A DNA stretch of 64,000 nucleotides from positions 744,001 to 808,000 of the forward strand of contig NZ_CP043046.1 of assembly GCF_008119665.1 (NCBI RefSeq), read 5' to 3'. The notes below the pieces were generated by a model. It was not told the DNA's origin and made no database searches. It saw only the letters and a list, made by a program, of their open reading frames with translations. Position 1 is the first letter of the stretch. Every line of letters starts with the position of its first letter. The position numbers and the translations under genes are program-made. The DNA is from Pigmentiphaga aceris (GTDB lineage Bacteria; Pseudomonadota; Gammaproteobacteria; Burkholderiales; Burkholderiaceae_B). Shown here in pieces: positions 25,432 through 34,500 of the stretch.

Positions 25432-25571
25432 GCGGTGAATGCAGATGGAATTACAGGTAGACGCACGCAGCTTCGGCTGCGGGTCCGGCGAAGAATCGCC
25501 GGACGCCCGGGTTCAAATCCCGGTCCAGCAATGGATGGCGGAGCAACACTTTCATCGATTCTTGTCACCGC
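25432..25571 (+). ncRNA. Y-RNA-like unit 4 with tRNA-Leu-like (type II) module
   Basis: Stem I GCGGTGA (25432-25438) pairs with TCACCGC (25565-25571). The internal loop is ATGCA opposite GATTCTTG. Stem II GATGGAA (25444-25450) pairs with TTTCATC (25550-25556), a compensatory change from GGTGGAA/TTTCACC in unit 3. Inside are a tRNA-Leu-like D-loop segment (GGTAGACGCAC), a hairpin GCAGC-TTCG-GCTGC in place of the anticodon arm, a long variable-arm-like hairpin GTCCGGCGA-AGAA-TCGCCGGAC, a T-arm CCGGG-TTCAAAT-CCCGG, and a small TCCA-GCAA-TGGA hairpin. It ends 34 bases before rtcB. Confidence 0.7.
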
Positions 25572-25605
25572 ACTTTTAATCGCACGATCAACAAGAGGCA
25601 AATAA

Positions 25606-26844
25606 ATGTCCAAACAAGTATCCAAGCAGCACTACAACATTGAAGAAGTCCCCGGCGGTGTGTCGGTGAAGATGTGGACCAAGGGCGTCCCGGTGGACGA
25701 CAAGGCCCGCGAACAGCTTGCCAACGCGGCGCGGCTGCCGGTGGTGTTCAAGCACATCGCGGTCATGCCGGACGTGCACGTGGGCATCGGCGCCACCATC
25801 GGCTCGGTAATCCCGACCATCCGCGCCATCATTCCGGCGGCAGTCGGTGTGGACCTGGGCTGCGGCATGATGGCCGCCAAGACCACGCTGCGCGCGGAAG
25901 ACTTGCCCGACAACCTGGGGCCTCTGCGCTCGGCGATTGAGGCGGCCGTGCCGCACGGGTTTTCTCCGAATCGCAACCGTCGTGACCCGGGCAGCTGGGA
26001 CACGCCGCCCGATTCTGTAGACAAGGTCTGGGGCACGCTGGTCGATGAATTCGAAGCCTTGTGCGAGCTGCATCCGCGCTTGGAAAAAACCAACAACCGC
26101 AAGCACTTGGGCACGCTGGGTACCGGCAATCACTTCATTGAAGTCTGCCTGGATGAAGCAGGTTTCGTGTGGTTCATGCTGCACTCGGGCTCGCGTGGTG
26201 TGGGCAATGCCATCGGCACGCACTTCATTGAACTCGCCAAGAAAGACGCTGAGCGCAATCAGCGCAATCTGCCCGACAAAGACCTGGCGTACTTCGAGGA
26301 AGGTGCGCAGTACTTCGGTGACTACGTGCGCGGCGTGTCGTGGGCGCAGAAGTTTGCGCTGCGCAATCGGGAAGTGATGATGGCGAACCTGATCGCCACG
26401 GTGCGCAAGGTAATCGCCAAGCCGTTCGAATCACATGTGGAAGCGGTGAATTGCCACCACAACTACGTGCAGAAGGAACGTCACTTCGGCGAAGACGTGT
26501 TCATTACCCGCAAGGGTGCAGTCAGCGCCAAGCGCGGTGAACTCGGCATCATTCCCGGCAGCATGGGGGCGCGCAGCTACATCGTGCGTGGCCTGGGCAA
26601 CCCGGAGAGTTTCGACAGCTGCAGCCACGGCGCAGGCCGGGTAATGAGCCGCACGCAGGCAAAGAAAGCGTTTACGGTGGCCGACCAGATCAAAGCGACT
26701 GCGGGTGTGGAATGCCGTAAAGACGTCAATGTGATCGACGAAATTCCGATGGCCTACAAGGACATCGACGCGGTGATGGCAGCGCAGAAAGACCTGGTGG
26801 AAGTGGTGCACACCTTGAAGCAGATCGTGTGTGTGAAGGGATAG
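25606..26844 (+). CDS. rtcB: RtcB RNA ligase
   Basis: This 412-aa enzyme joins 2',3'-cyclic-phosphate or 3'-phosphate RNA ends to 5'-OH ends, using GTP and Mn2+. Visible signatures are PDVHVGIGATIGSVIP near residue 50, the metal-ligand cysteine in GVDLGCGMM near 85, GTLGTGNHFIEV near 170, HSGSRG near 190, PGSMGARSYIV near 315, and the guanylylated histidine in SHGAGR near 345. AAGAGGC precedes the ATG. No archease gene is nearby. Position after rsr and the Y RNAs, with rtcA downstream, makes it part of the sigma54/RtcR stress operon for tRNA or rRNA repair. Confidence 0.97.
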   Translation: MSKQVSKQHYNIEEVPGGVSVKMWTKGVPVDDKAREQLANAARLPVVFKHIAVMPDVHVGIGATIGSVIPTIRAIIPAAVGVDLGCGMMAAKTTLRAEDLPDNLGPLRSAIEAAVPHGFSPNRNRRDPGSWDTPPDSVDKVWGTLVDEFEALCELHPRLEKTNNRKHLGTLGTGNHFIEVCLDEAGFVWFMLHSGSRGVGNAIGTHFIELAKKDAERNQRNLPDKDLAYFEEGAQYFGDYVRGVSWAQKFALRNREVMMANLIATVRKVIAKPFESHVEAVNCHHNYVQKERHFGEDVFITRKGAVSAKRGELGIIPGSMGARSYIVRGLGNPESFDSCSHGAGRVMSRTQAKKAFTVADQIKATAGVECRKDVNVIDEIPMAYKDIDAVMAAQKDLVEVVHTLKQIVCVKG

Positions 26845-26863
26845 AAAAAAAGTAGATCAGACC

Positions 26864-27691
26864 ATGAACGAAGAAGTGCTGGTAAGTGCGCATCCAGTCT
26901 CTGACGAGATGCGTGCCGTCGTGTTGAAGCACCTGGCCGAGCTGGAAACGCAGCACCAGGTAACAGTGCTGTTTGCCTGCGAGTCAGGCAGCCGGGGCTG
27001 GGGGTTTGCGTCGCCCGACAGCGACTACGACGTGCGCTTCGTCTACGTGAATCGTCTGCCCTGGTATCTGACGGTCGACCCTGGTCGTGATGTGATCGAG
27101 TTGCCGATCAGTGGTGAACTGGACATCAATGGTTGGGACTTGCGCAAGGCCTTGACGCTGCTGCGCGCATCGAACCCGACCTTGCTGGAATGGCTGCGAT
27201 CGCCGGTGGTGTACCAGCGCGCCGACCCGTGGTTTGATCGTCTGCGGCTGCTCGCCGAGACACATTTTTCGCCGGTGCGCGGTTATCACCACTACGTGTC
27301 GATGGCCAGAAAGAACCTGCGCGAACACCTTTATGGTGACGTGGTCCGGTACAAGAAATACCTGTATGTGTTGCGCCCGCTGCTGGCAGCGCGCTGGATA
27401 CGCGAGGCACGTGGCGTGCCGCCGATGCGCTTTGCAGAATTGGCGGCGCAGACGCTGACCGACCCTGCGCTGCTCGATGAAATCAACGCCTTGTTGAAGG
27501 TGAAAATGAGCACCGGCGAAGCGGGCACCAGTCCACGCTGGGTGGGCATCCACGACTTCATCGAGCGTGAGTTGGCGGTGGCGATGGCCCACGTTGTCAG
27601 CGATGATCGCGAAGCAGATACCCAGGCGCTTGACCAATACCTGCACGATGCCGTGCTGCACGTCGATGCCCGGCACCGCAATAAAGATTGA
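26864..27691 (+). CDS. Predicted nucleotidyltransferase (pol-beta fold, YcgL/COG3541-like) of the RNA-repair operon
   Basis: This 275-aa protein has the nucleotidyltransferase motif GSRGWGFASPDSDYDVRFVY at about 42-61, with the two catalytic aspartates in DSDYD. A second conserved acidic region (DINGWDLRKALTLL) and a helical C-terminal half with YxHYxxMARKNL-like conservation follow. It lies 19 bp after rtcB and 10 bp before rtcA, so it belongs to the operon. Proteins of this kind recur beside rtcB/rtcA in bacteria, but their reaction is not known to me. Adding nucleotides to repaired RNA 3' ends is a reasonable inference. Confidence 0.85.
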   Translation: MNEEVLVSAHPVSDEMRAVVLKHLAELETQHQVTVLFACESGSRGWGFASPDSDYDVRFVYVNRLPWYLTVDPGRDVIELPISGELDINGWDLRKALTLLRASNPTLLEWLRSPVVYQRADPWFDRLRLLAETHFSPVRGYHHYVSMARKNLREHLYGDVVRYKKYLYVLRPLLAARWIREARGVPPMRFAELAAQTLTDPALLDEINALLKVKMSTGEAGTSPRWVGIHDFIERELAVAMAHVVSDDREADTQALDQYLHDAVLHVDARHRNKD

Positions 27692-27701
27692 AAGGCAAGC
27701 A

Positions 27702-28739
27702 ATGATAGAAATAGATGGTTCCACAGGCGAAGGGGGCGGGCAGATACTGCGCACGTCCCTGGCCCTGTCCATGTGTACGGGCCAGCCCTTTACGCTGACG
27801 CGCATTCGGGCTGGCCGCAGCAAGCCGGGTTTGATGCGCCAGCATCTGACCTGCGTGATGGCAGCGGCTGAAGTAAGCGGAGCCGAGGTGCAAGGTGCCG
27901 CGCTCAACTCGCAGTCGCTGACGTTCGTACCGGGCAAGCCGCGCGCGGGTGACTACAGCTTCAGCGTGGGCACGGCCGGTAGCTGCACCCTGGTGTTGCA
28001 AACCGTCTGGCCGGCACTGTTGTTTGCCGAGGGTCCCAGCCGCTTGCTGCTCAAAGGGGGCACGCACAACCCCATGGCACCGCCTTTTCATTTCCTGGCG
28101 CGCAGCTATGTGCCACTGATGCGCAGGCTGGGTGCCGATTCAGAACTGAGCTTGCGTCGCCTGGGCTTTTATCCGGCAGGCGGCGGAGAAATCGTGGCAA
28201 CCATTTCGTCTGCCAACGACACGCTGCATCCCTTCGACCTGATCGACCGGGGCGCGGCACAAGACGCGTACGCCGAGTGCTTCGCACCGGCCTTGCCATC
28301 AACGATTGCACGACGCGAACTGGATGCGCTGGGGGCCTTGCTGGGATGGCAGGGCGACCAACTGCGCGTAGGAGCCGCGCGTCAGCACGAAGGGCCGGGT
28401 AATGCCTTGCTGGCCACCCTGGCGTTCGAGCACCTGACGGAAGTGTTCACGCAATTCGGCGAGAAGGGTTTGAACGCCGAAAAGGTGGCAGGTGATCTGG
28501 CGCTGGAAGTGAGCACGTATCAGGCAAGCACCGCAGCGCTAGGTGAGCACTTGGCCGACCAATGGGCCTTGCCGCTGGCCTTGGCCGTGTGGAAACGCCA
28601 GCGTGCTGCGTCCTACACCTGCACGGCACTGACCGCGCATGCAAAGACCAACTTCGAGATGATTGCGCGGTTCTTGCCAGTCAGGTTTTCTTCCACACAG
28701 ATAGACAGCGGGTGGCTGGTGAAGCTCGAACCCAACTGA
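27702..28739 (+). CDS. rtcA: RtcA RNA 3'-terminal phosphate cyclase
   Basis: This 345-aa enzyme converts an RNA 3'-phosphate to a 2',3'-cyclic phosphate using ATP. Signatures are DGSTGEGGGQILRTSLALS at the N-terminus, RAGRSKPGLMRQH near 40, GTHNPMAPPFHFL near 118, and the adenylylated histidine in GEHLADQW near 288. ATG 27702 was chosen; the frame upstream overlaps the nucleotidyltransferase. It is the last gene on the + strand of the operon. Confidence 0.96.
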   Translation: MIEIDGSTGEGGGQILRTSLALSMCTGQPFTLTRIRAGRSKPGLMRQHLTCVMAAAEVSGAEVQGAALNSQSLTFVPGKPRAGDYSFSVGTAGSCTLVLQTVWPALLFAEGPSRLLLKGGTHNPMAPPFHFLARSYVPLMRRLGADSELSLRRLGFYPAGGGEIVATISSANDTLHPFDLIDRGAAQDAYAECFAPALPSTIARRELDALGALLGWQGDQLRVGAARQHEGPGNALLATLAFEHLTEVFTQFGEKGLNAEKVAGDLALEVSTYQASTAALGEHLADQWALPLALAVWKRQRAASYTCTALTAHAKTNFEMIARFLPVRFSSTQIDSGWLVKLEPN

Positions 28740-28757
28740 TTGGCAACCTGCGGCTGC

Positions 28758-29441
28758 TTAGCGGCGCGCAGCCTTCAGCGTATGCAAGTTCAGCAAGCTC
28801 AGGCTTCCCTGACCATTCAATCCGCTGGTGTCGATGAAAAACACGTTGCCCAGCGTCACCGTCTTTTGCACGGGCGTATGGCCGTGGATCAGCGCACGTA
28901 GGCCGCGCACCCGACCTGCATATTTGGTGTCGAAGCGAGCGCGTGACCACAGGCAGCAATGCACGTCGTCATCGCTCAGGCGTCCTGCGCGCATGGGTGC
29001 CCAATCGTCATACGGATAATCGGCATGCACCATGCCTACCGGTCCGTCCGGGGTGTCGATTTCAAAGGCCAGCGGCAAGGCCTGCAGCCGTTGACCGATC
29101 TCAAGCTGTTGTTCCGCAGAGCACGCATCCAGCCACCGGCCGCCATGCACCTGATGATCCACGCCAGGAAACGGATTGCCCAGCGCGCGTCGCCATGTCA
29201 GCAGTTCGTGATTGCCACCCACCGCGTGAAACCACGGGTGTGCGAGCCATTGCAGCACCTCGGCCGACTCTGGGCCACGGTCCACCATGTCGCCGACTGA
29301 AAACAGGCGATCTCGTGTGGTGTCGAAGCGAATGGACAGCAGCGCACTGGCCAGCGCCGAGAAGCGACCGTGGATGTCGCCGACCGCGATGTCGCGGCCG
29401 CGTGTGTTCAGGGCGTGGTGTTGAAGCGTCTTGGTGACCAT
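28758..29441 (-). CDS. Metallophosphoesterase (PphA-like serine/threonine phosphatase family)
   Basis: This 227-aa protein has the full calcineurin-like metal signature: GDIHG near 22, GDMVDRG near 50, GGNHE near 74, a histidine in MVHADYPYDD near 137, and HGHTP near 190. Size and motif spacing match bacterial PphA/PrpA-type phosphatases or symmetric Ap4A-hydrolase relatives. It is convergent with rtcA, with 18 bp between the stops. Its substrate is unknown. Functional linkage to RNA repair (for example removing a terminal phosphate) is only suggested by position. Confidence 0.85.
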   Translation of the reverse strand: MVTKTLQHHALNTRGRDIAVGDIHGRFSALASALLSIRFDTTRDRLFSVGDMVDRGPESAEVLQWLAHPWFHAVGGNHELLTWRRALGNPFPGVDHQVHGGRWLDACSAEQQLEIGQRLQALPLAFEIDTPDGPVGMVHADYPYDDWAPMRAGRLSDDDVHCCLWSRARFDTKYAGRVRGLRALIHGHTPVQKTVTLGNVFFIDTSGLNGQGSLSLLNLHTLKAARR

Positions 29442-29699
29442 GCCTGGATTTTAGTGTTTGACCGGCAGCTACGCTGGCCATCCCGGCCCAGTGGCAACAA
29501 TGCACTGCCACGACCATGTCGTCTGCGGTCGCCATGCAAAAAAACCAGCTCGCCTTTCCTGATCTGCTGACTCGCCAATACCGAGCGAACCAGATTTTTT
29601 CTAGAACCTGCGTGCCGAAATTTCCAATGGGCAGGGTCGGGCATTCCGCAGTTCATCGCCGCACTCGATCCTGCAACGCCTGCATCGGCGCGCAGTCGT
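29442..29699. other. Noncoding stretch upstream of the metallophosphoesterase
   Basis: About 260 bases with no credible start codon/ribosome-site combination and no recognisable peptide. It should contain the promoter of the minus-strand phosphatase gene, but I could not pick one out. Confidence 0.4.
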
Positions 29700-30060
29700 T
29701 TTGTTTCCTTGCGAATCAGTATTGCCAAGATCCTGCTGGCTGCTAATTGACTGGCCGCATGATCGGGAGGGGCCGGGCGGTATCTTCTCCCCCACGCTGT
29801 CCATTGGTGGCTGGGTGGTTACGACATGACATTGATGTCAAGCAGTCTGTACATTGCGTCTGCCTTGATCGTCTGGGCATGGCGGCATTTCTGGCGGCGG
29901 TCACGCAGGTGCCGCTGACTGCTTTCATCATCGTCATGGAAATTGTGGATGACACTCCAGGGTCTTGAACCCGATGGCCGCAGCCATGTTGCCAGCCTGT
30001 TGTTCCGTATGGTGGCGCGTCCGCTGTATGAAACTTTGGTTGATGCAAAGGCTGGAGGGG
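29700..30060 (+). pseudogene. Remnant of a CLC-type voltage-gated chloride channel gene
   Basis: Three CLC fragments appear in order but in different frames. First is FVSLRISIAKILLA (about 29703-29745, followed by stops). Next is the pore-region motif GGIFSPTLSIGGW (29776-29814). Last is MAAFLAAVTQVPLTAFIIVMEI (about 29880-29945), continuing in another frame to a broken MAAAMLPAC... and an LYETLVDAK tail near 30026-30052. The spacing between the second and third is too short for an intact channel, so there are frameshifts plus an internal deletion. Only the 3' part survives. It is non-functional. Confidence 0.75.
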
Positions 30061-30327
30061 CAGTGGCAGACATCCAGGTATTTGCGACAAGCACAAAGTC
30101 CTGAACCTGCTGAAAATCCTTCGATTTTTCAGGTCATTTCCCTCTTGTGACTTGTTCTCTGCCAGCTATCGCATCAGGTGTGCGCTACGTCACACCGCTT
30201 ACCAAAAAGAGTGTCGGTTAGGCACAACTGGTTGAGAAAAACCCTCTTTTTGCCGGACCGGCGAATATAAGTAGTTCCCACAATACTTGTCTTGCACACA
30301 CTGCCATGTCTTATCGAGACCTGACAG
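30061..30327. other. Noncoding leader region before the TIGR03032 gene
   Basis: 267 bases, AT-richer than the flanks, presumably holding the promoter for the TIGR03032-giant protein operon. GGCACAACTGGTTGA near 30221 resembles a sigma54 site but has the wrong spacing. A GCCGGACCGGC inverted repeat (30252-30262) precedes an AT-rich segment. No confident promoter call. Confidence 0.35.
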
Positions 30328-31512
30328 ATGACGCGGCGCAAGTGCTGTGTGCGGATCACTGAATATTTTGCCAGCGGGACAGACATGCCAGGTGAGGCTT
30401 TGGATTTACATATCGATGCTGGCTTCCTGGCATTGTTGGCGAGTCATAACTTGGCGGTTGCTGCAACGGTGGGGCCAGACGGGTTGATCGTCATCGGCCG
30501 TGATCGTGTCGGTCGGCCCGCCATCGAACATCGGGTGATTCACAATGCATTTGCATTGGCTGTCAGCGGATCTCGCCTGGCGGTGTCCCACAAGTACGGC
30601 ATCACGGTCTACAACGATTGCCGAGCGCTGGCCGCGGAGCACCCCACCGCACCCGGTCGATACGACGCGTATTACGCGCCCTTGGTGACCTTCCACACCG
30701 GCGATTGCCTGGTGCACGACATGGTTGCCACCCGCAAGGGTCTGGTCGTGGCGAACACGCGTTTTTCTACCGTGGATTTGATCGACGGCCGCTACAACGC
30801 CAATCCGATCTGGCGTCCCCCCTTCATTTCGGTACCCATGCCTGAAGACCGTTGTCATCTGAACGGTTTGGCGCTTGACGGTGAAACGCTGAAGTATGTG
30901 ACGGCTTTCGGACCCTTCGATACGGCCGGCGGGTGGCGCAGCCATCCGCAATTCCACGGTGTGCTGATCGACGCGGTGACGGGGCGTTGCATCGCCGAGA
31001 AGCTGAGCGTGCCGCACTCGCCGCGCATCATCGATGGCCATCTGTACGTATGCGAATCAGGTCACGGCACCTTGTTGCGTGTTGATCCCAGCACCGGCCA
31101 ACGAACCGTGGTCTGCGAGTTGCCCGGCTTGCCGCGCGGTCTGGCCGCCCATGCGGGCATTGCATTCATCGGCCTGTCCTCGCAACGCCATTCCAGCAGT
31201 CTGCCGACGTTGCCCATCTTGGCGCGTCACGCCACACCAATCGCTGGCATCGCCGCCGTTGACTTGGCCACCGGCAACCTGCTTGGCATGGCGCGAATCC
31301 AGAATCCTGGCCGGGAAATCCTGGACGTGAAGCTCATTCCGAATTGCATGCTGCCTGGCGTTGGCGAACGCAACGACCACCACGAATTCCATCTGACAGA
31401 AAGCCCGGCAGGCGCCTATTGGCTGAAGTCTGCCAGCCGTCCCAAGACCGTGCCGGTTGCTGCACCCGCAGCACAGGCCAATTCCAATGACTCCTCGACG
31501 GAGCAAGCATGA
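30328..31512 (+). CDS. TIGR03032 / DUF4915 family protein coupled to a giant RTX protein
   Basis: Up to 394 aa (an ATG at 30385 is an alternative start). The sequence reads as a beta-propeller-like domain with the TIGR03032 pattern: ATRKGLVVANTRFSTVD, then CHLNGLALDG-LKYVTAFG, then a VPHSPRIIDGHLYVCESGHG-like conserved segment and LPGLPRGLAAH. No signal peptide is present. Its stop overlaps the start of the 2011-aa protein as ATGA, so the two are translationally coupled. The family's biochemical role is unknown to me. The coupling suggests a partner in maturation, modification or sensing for the giant secreted protein (inference). Confidence 0.8.
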   Translation: MTRRKCCVRITEYFASGTDMPGEALDLHIDAGFLALLASHNLAVAATVGPDGLIVIGRDRVGRPAIEHRVIHNAFALAVSGSRLAVSHKYGITVYNDCRALAAEHPTAPGRYDAYYAPLVTFHTGDCLVHDMVATRKGLVVANTRFSTVDLIDGRYNANPIWRPPFISVPMPEDRCHLNGLALDGETLKYVTAFGPFDTAGGWRSHPQFHGVLIDAVTGRCIAEKLSVPHSPRIIDGHLYVCESGHGTLLRVDPSTGQRTVVCELPGLPRGLAAHAGIAFIGLSSQRHSSSLPTLPILARHATPIAGIAAVDLATGNLLGMARIQNPGREILDVKLIPNCMLPGVGERNDHHEFHLTESPAGAYWLKSASRPKTVPVAAPAAQANSNDSSTEQA

Positions 31513-34500
31513 GCTACAGCACCCAAACCGGAAATTTCCAGATCGAGAATCTGGGGACGAACCTGTTCGTCTCTGACGTGAGTGGTCTGACGGGGGGCGG
31601 GACGGCAGTGCTGCTCAGTCGTTACGCCAACTCACAGTCGTACTTCTATCTTGAGATGTATGACAGCGCAGGTGCGCAACTGGGCACGCAGTTGGATCTG
31701 AATGCGCTGGCGCTTTACGAGGCGTCCAAGAGCAACGAGTTCCGGGTGATGGGGCTGTCCAACGGCAATGTGCTGGTCACCTATAACAAGAGTGACACCA
31801 ACGCCGCTAACGTCGGTGCCAACAACGCGTACTTCTTCGTGCTGGACCAGACTGGTCAGAAGGTCGTCAACGATGTTCAGATCAACACCAGTTCGGGGTC
31901 GAGCCTGACGCGTGCCGTTGATCCGATTGAGCTGGAAAACGGAAATATTGCGTTTTCATTCCAGCGCGCGGACAACGGCAGTTTCGGCACGCGTGTCTTT
32001 ACGCCAAGTGGTAGCGCAGTGGCAGGCGAAAGCTTGGTTGCCAGTGTCAATGGGGTAACCAGCGCGATTGCGGCCAATACCGACGGCAGCTATATCGTGA
32101 CCTACAATTACAACCTGTACGGTCCCGGAAATGCCTACTACAACCCGAAGGTTGACTACAAGATCTACTCCAGTACAGGCGTCGAACAGTCGTCCGGAAA
32201 TTTGTATAGCGGCTCGCAGAACACCAACGGCCCCAGTACGGAAGTCATCGGACTGTCGAATGGGACTTACCTGTTCAACTACGGCAGTTATGGCAGCACA
32301 AATTCAAGTGCCAAGATTCTGACGGCCGCTGGCATCACGACCAGCACCATCAGCATTGCCGGCGGCGGCGTCGGCAATCTGGTGCCGGTCAAGAACTCCG
32401 ATGGCACGGACGGTTTCATCACATACAGCGTGGTGGACACGCCACCGTTTGCCTGGGGTAACGATGGCCAAGGTCAGTCGCAGGTCACGCTGAACTATTA
32501 CAACAATGCCGGTACGCTGGTGTCGTCTACGCCAAATGTGGCGTCGGGCCAGTATTTCTACGAAAACTACGACTCGTTCAGCTACCAATACGCCTTCGCG
32601 CCAAGCTTCCGGCTATATGCCGGACATGATCAGGGAACGGGGCTGATAATCACCGATTCGCCGAATGCGATCAGCTCCGGTGGCACGGACGGGCGCTACA
32701 ACATTGGCGCTGTGCTGTTCGATCAGGCGAGCACGCCCCTGGTCACGTTGACGACCAACAACATCGCGATTGCAGAAGCTGCGGGCGTGGCAACCATCAC
32801 CGCCACCATCAGCGCGGCTGCCGCCACGGACACCATCGTGACGCTGTCGTTGGCGGGCACCGCCAGCGGCGCAGGTGTCGATTACACGGCAGCGGCACCC
32901 ACCATCACCATTCAGGCTGGGCAACTGACTGGCACCACCACGCTGACCGCCGTCCAGGACACGCTGGACGAGTTCGACGAAACCATCATCGTCGGCATTC
33001 AGTCGATTTCGGGCGGTGACAACGCGCGTGCCGACACTGGCACCGTTCAAGTCACCATCACTGACGACGATGCACCGCCCGTCATGTCGATCGCACCTGC
33101 CAGCGTGACCGAGGGCAATAGCGGTACCACGGCGATGGTGTTCACCGTGACGCTGGATGCCGTGTCGGGCAAGACGGTTACCGTCAATTACGCCACCAGT
33201 GATGGCACCGCCACCGCGGGCAGCGATTACATCGCCAAGTCGGGCACGCTGAGCTTCGCGCCGGGCGAAACCACCAAGCAGATCACGGTTCTGGTGACTG
33301 GCGATACGGTGACGGAGTCCGATGAGACCCTGACAGTGATGCTCGCCGGGGCATCCAACGCCAGCCTGGGCACGGCTAGCGCCGTCGGTACGATCATCGA
33401 TGACGAGAATCCGCCGCCCGTGCTGACGACGCCGTCGCCAATCGCATTCACGGATACCGCTGCGGCTGACGCCTTCACCGCGGTGACCGGCAACCTGAGT
33501 GCCAGCGATGCCGACGGCATTGCCAGTTATGGCGTCAGCGGGGCCATGTCCGTCAACACGGTGATCGGTGGCACGACTTACGACCTGAGCCGCGTGGGCA
33601 CCTACGGCACGCTGTACATGGCAAGCGCCACGGGAGCCTACGTGTATGTGCCCAATGACGCAGCCATCAACGCCCTTGGCGCCGGCTCACAGTCTGAAAG
33701 CTTCACCGTGTCGGCCACGGATGGCCATGCCGCGCCCGCGACTGCCACGGCTCCGCTGGTCATCAATGTGACCGGCGCCAACGATGCGCCGACTGCTTTG
33801 ACGCTGGGCAACACCACTATCGCACAAAGCCTGGGTGTCAACGCCACGGTAGGCAGCTTGGGCACGACCGACGCGGAATCTGGTCAGAGCCATACCTACA
33901 GTCTGGTCGCGGGCGATGGCGTCAACGACGTCGCCAATGCAAGCTTCTCGATTTCCGGCAATACTCTGCGCGCCAATGACGCGGCTTCGCTGGCCGCAGG
34001 CGACTACCGCATCTTCGTGCGCACCAGCGATGGCCAGGGCGGCAGCTTCGACAAGGCCTTCACGATCACCGTGGTCGATGACGTGCCGCCGACGACCACC
34101 ATCTCTGGCCTCCAATTCAGCAACGATACCGGTGCTGGCCAGGCAGACTTCATTACCAAGACAGCCGCGCAAGATATTTCCGCCACCCTGAGTCAGCCTC
34201 TGGCTGCGGGAGAGCGCGTGCTGGGCTCGATTGACGGTGGCGCGTTCTGGAGCGACCTGACCAATGGGGTGTTCAATACTCAAGTGACCTGGGCTGGCGT
34301 GGTGCTCTCGTTGGGAACATCGACCTTGAAACTCAAGGTAGTCGATTCTGCCAACAATGACGGACCGGTCGCCGAGCAGTCCTACACCGTGGATACGAGC
34401 GGACCTGGTGCGCCGGTCGTCACGTCCGCCGCGTTGACGAACAATGCTCTTCCTGTGCTTGCAGGGACTGCGGAGGCCGATTCTGCGATCACCGTGCAGG

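Noticed and set aside
29747..29968. A 74-codon plus-strand gene
   Set aside because: Its recognisable peptide is a fragment of the CLC channel family out of frame with its other fragments, so it is part of a pseudogene.
30220..30236. Sigma54-like GGCAC...TTGA upstream of the TIGR03032 gene
   Set aside because: Spacing is one base too long and the -12 GC is missing. No enhancer-binding regulator is adjacent.
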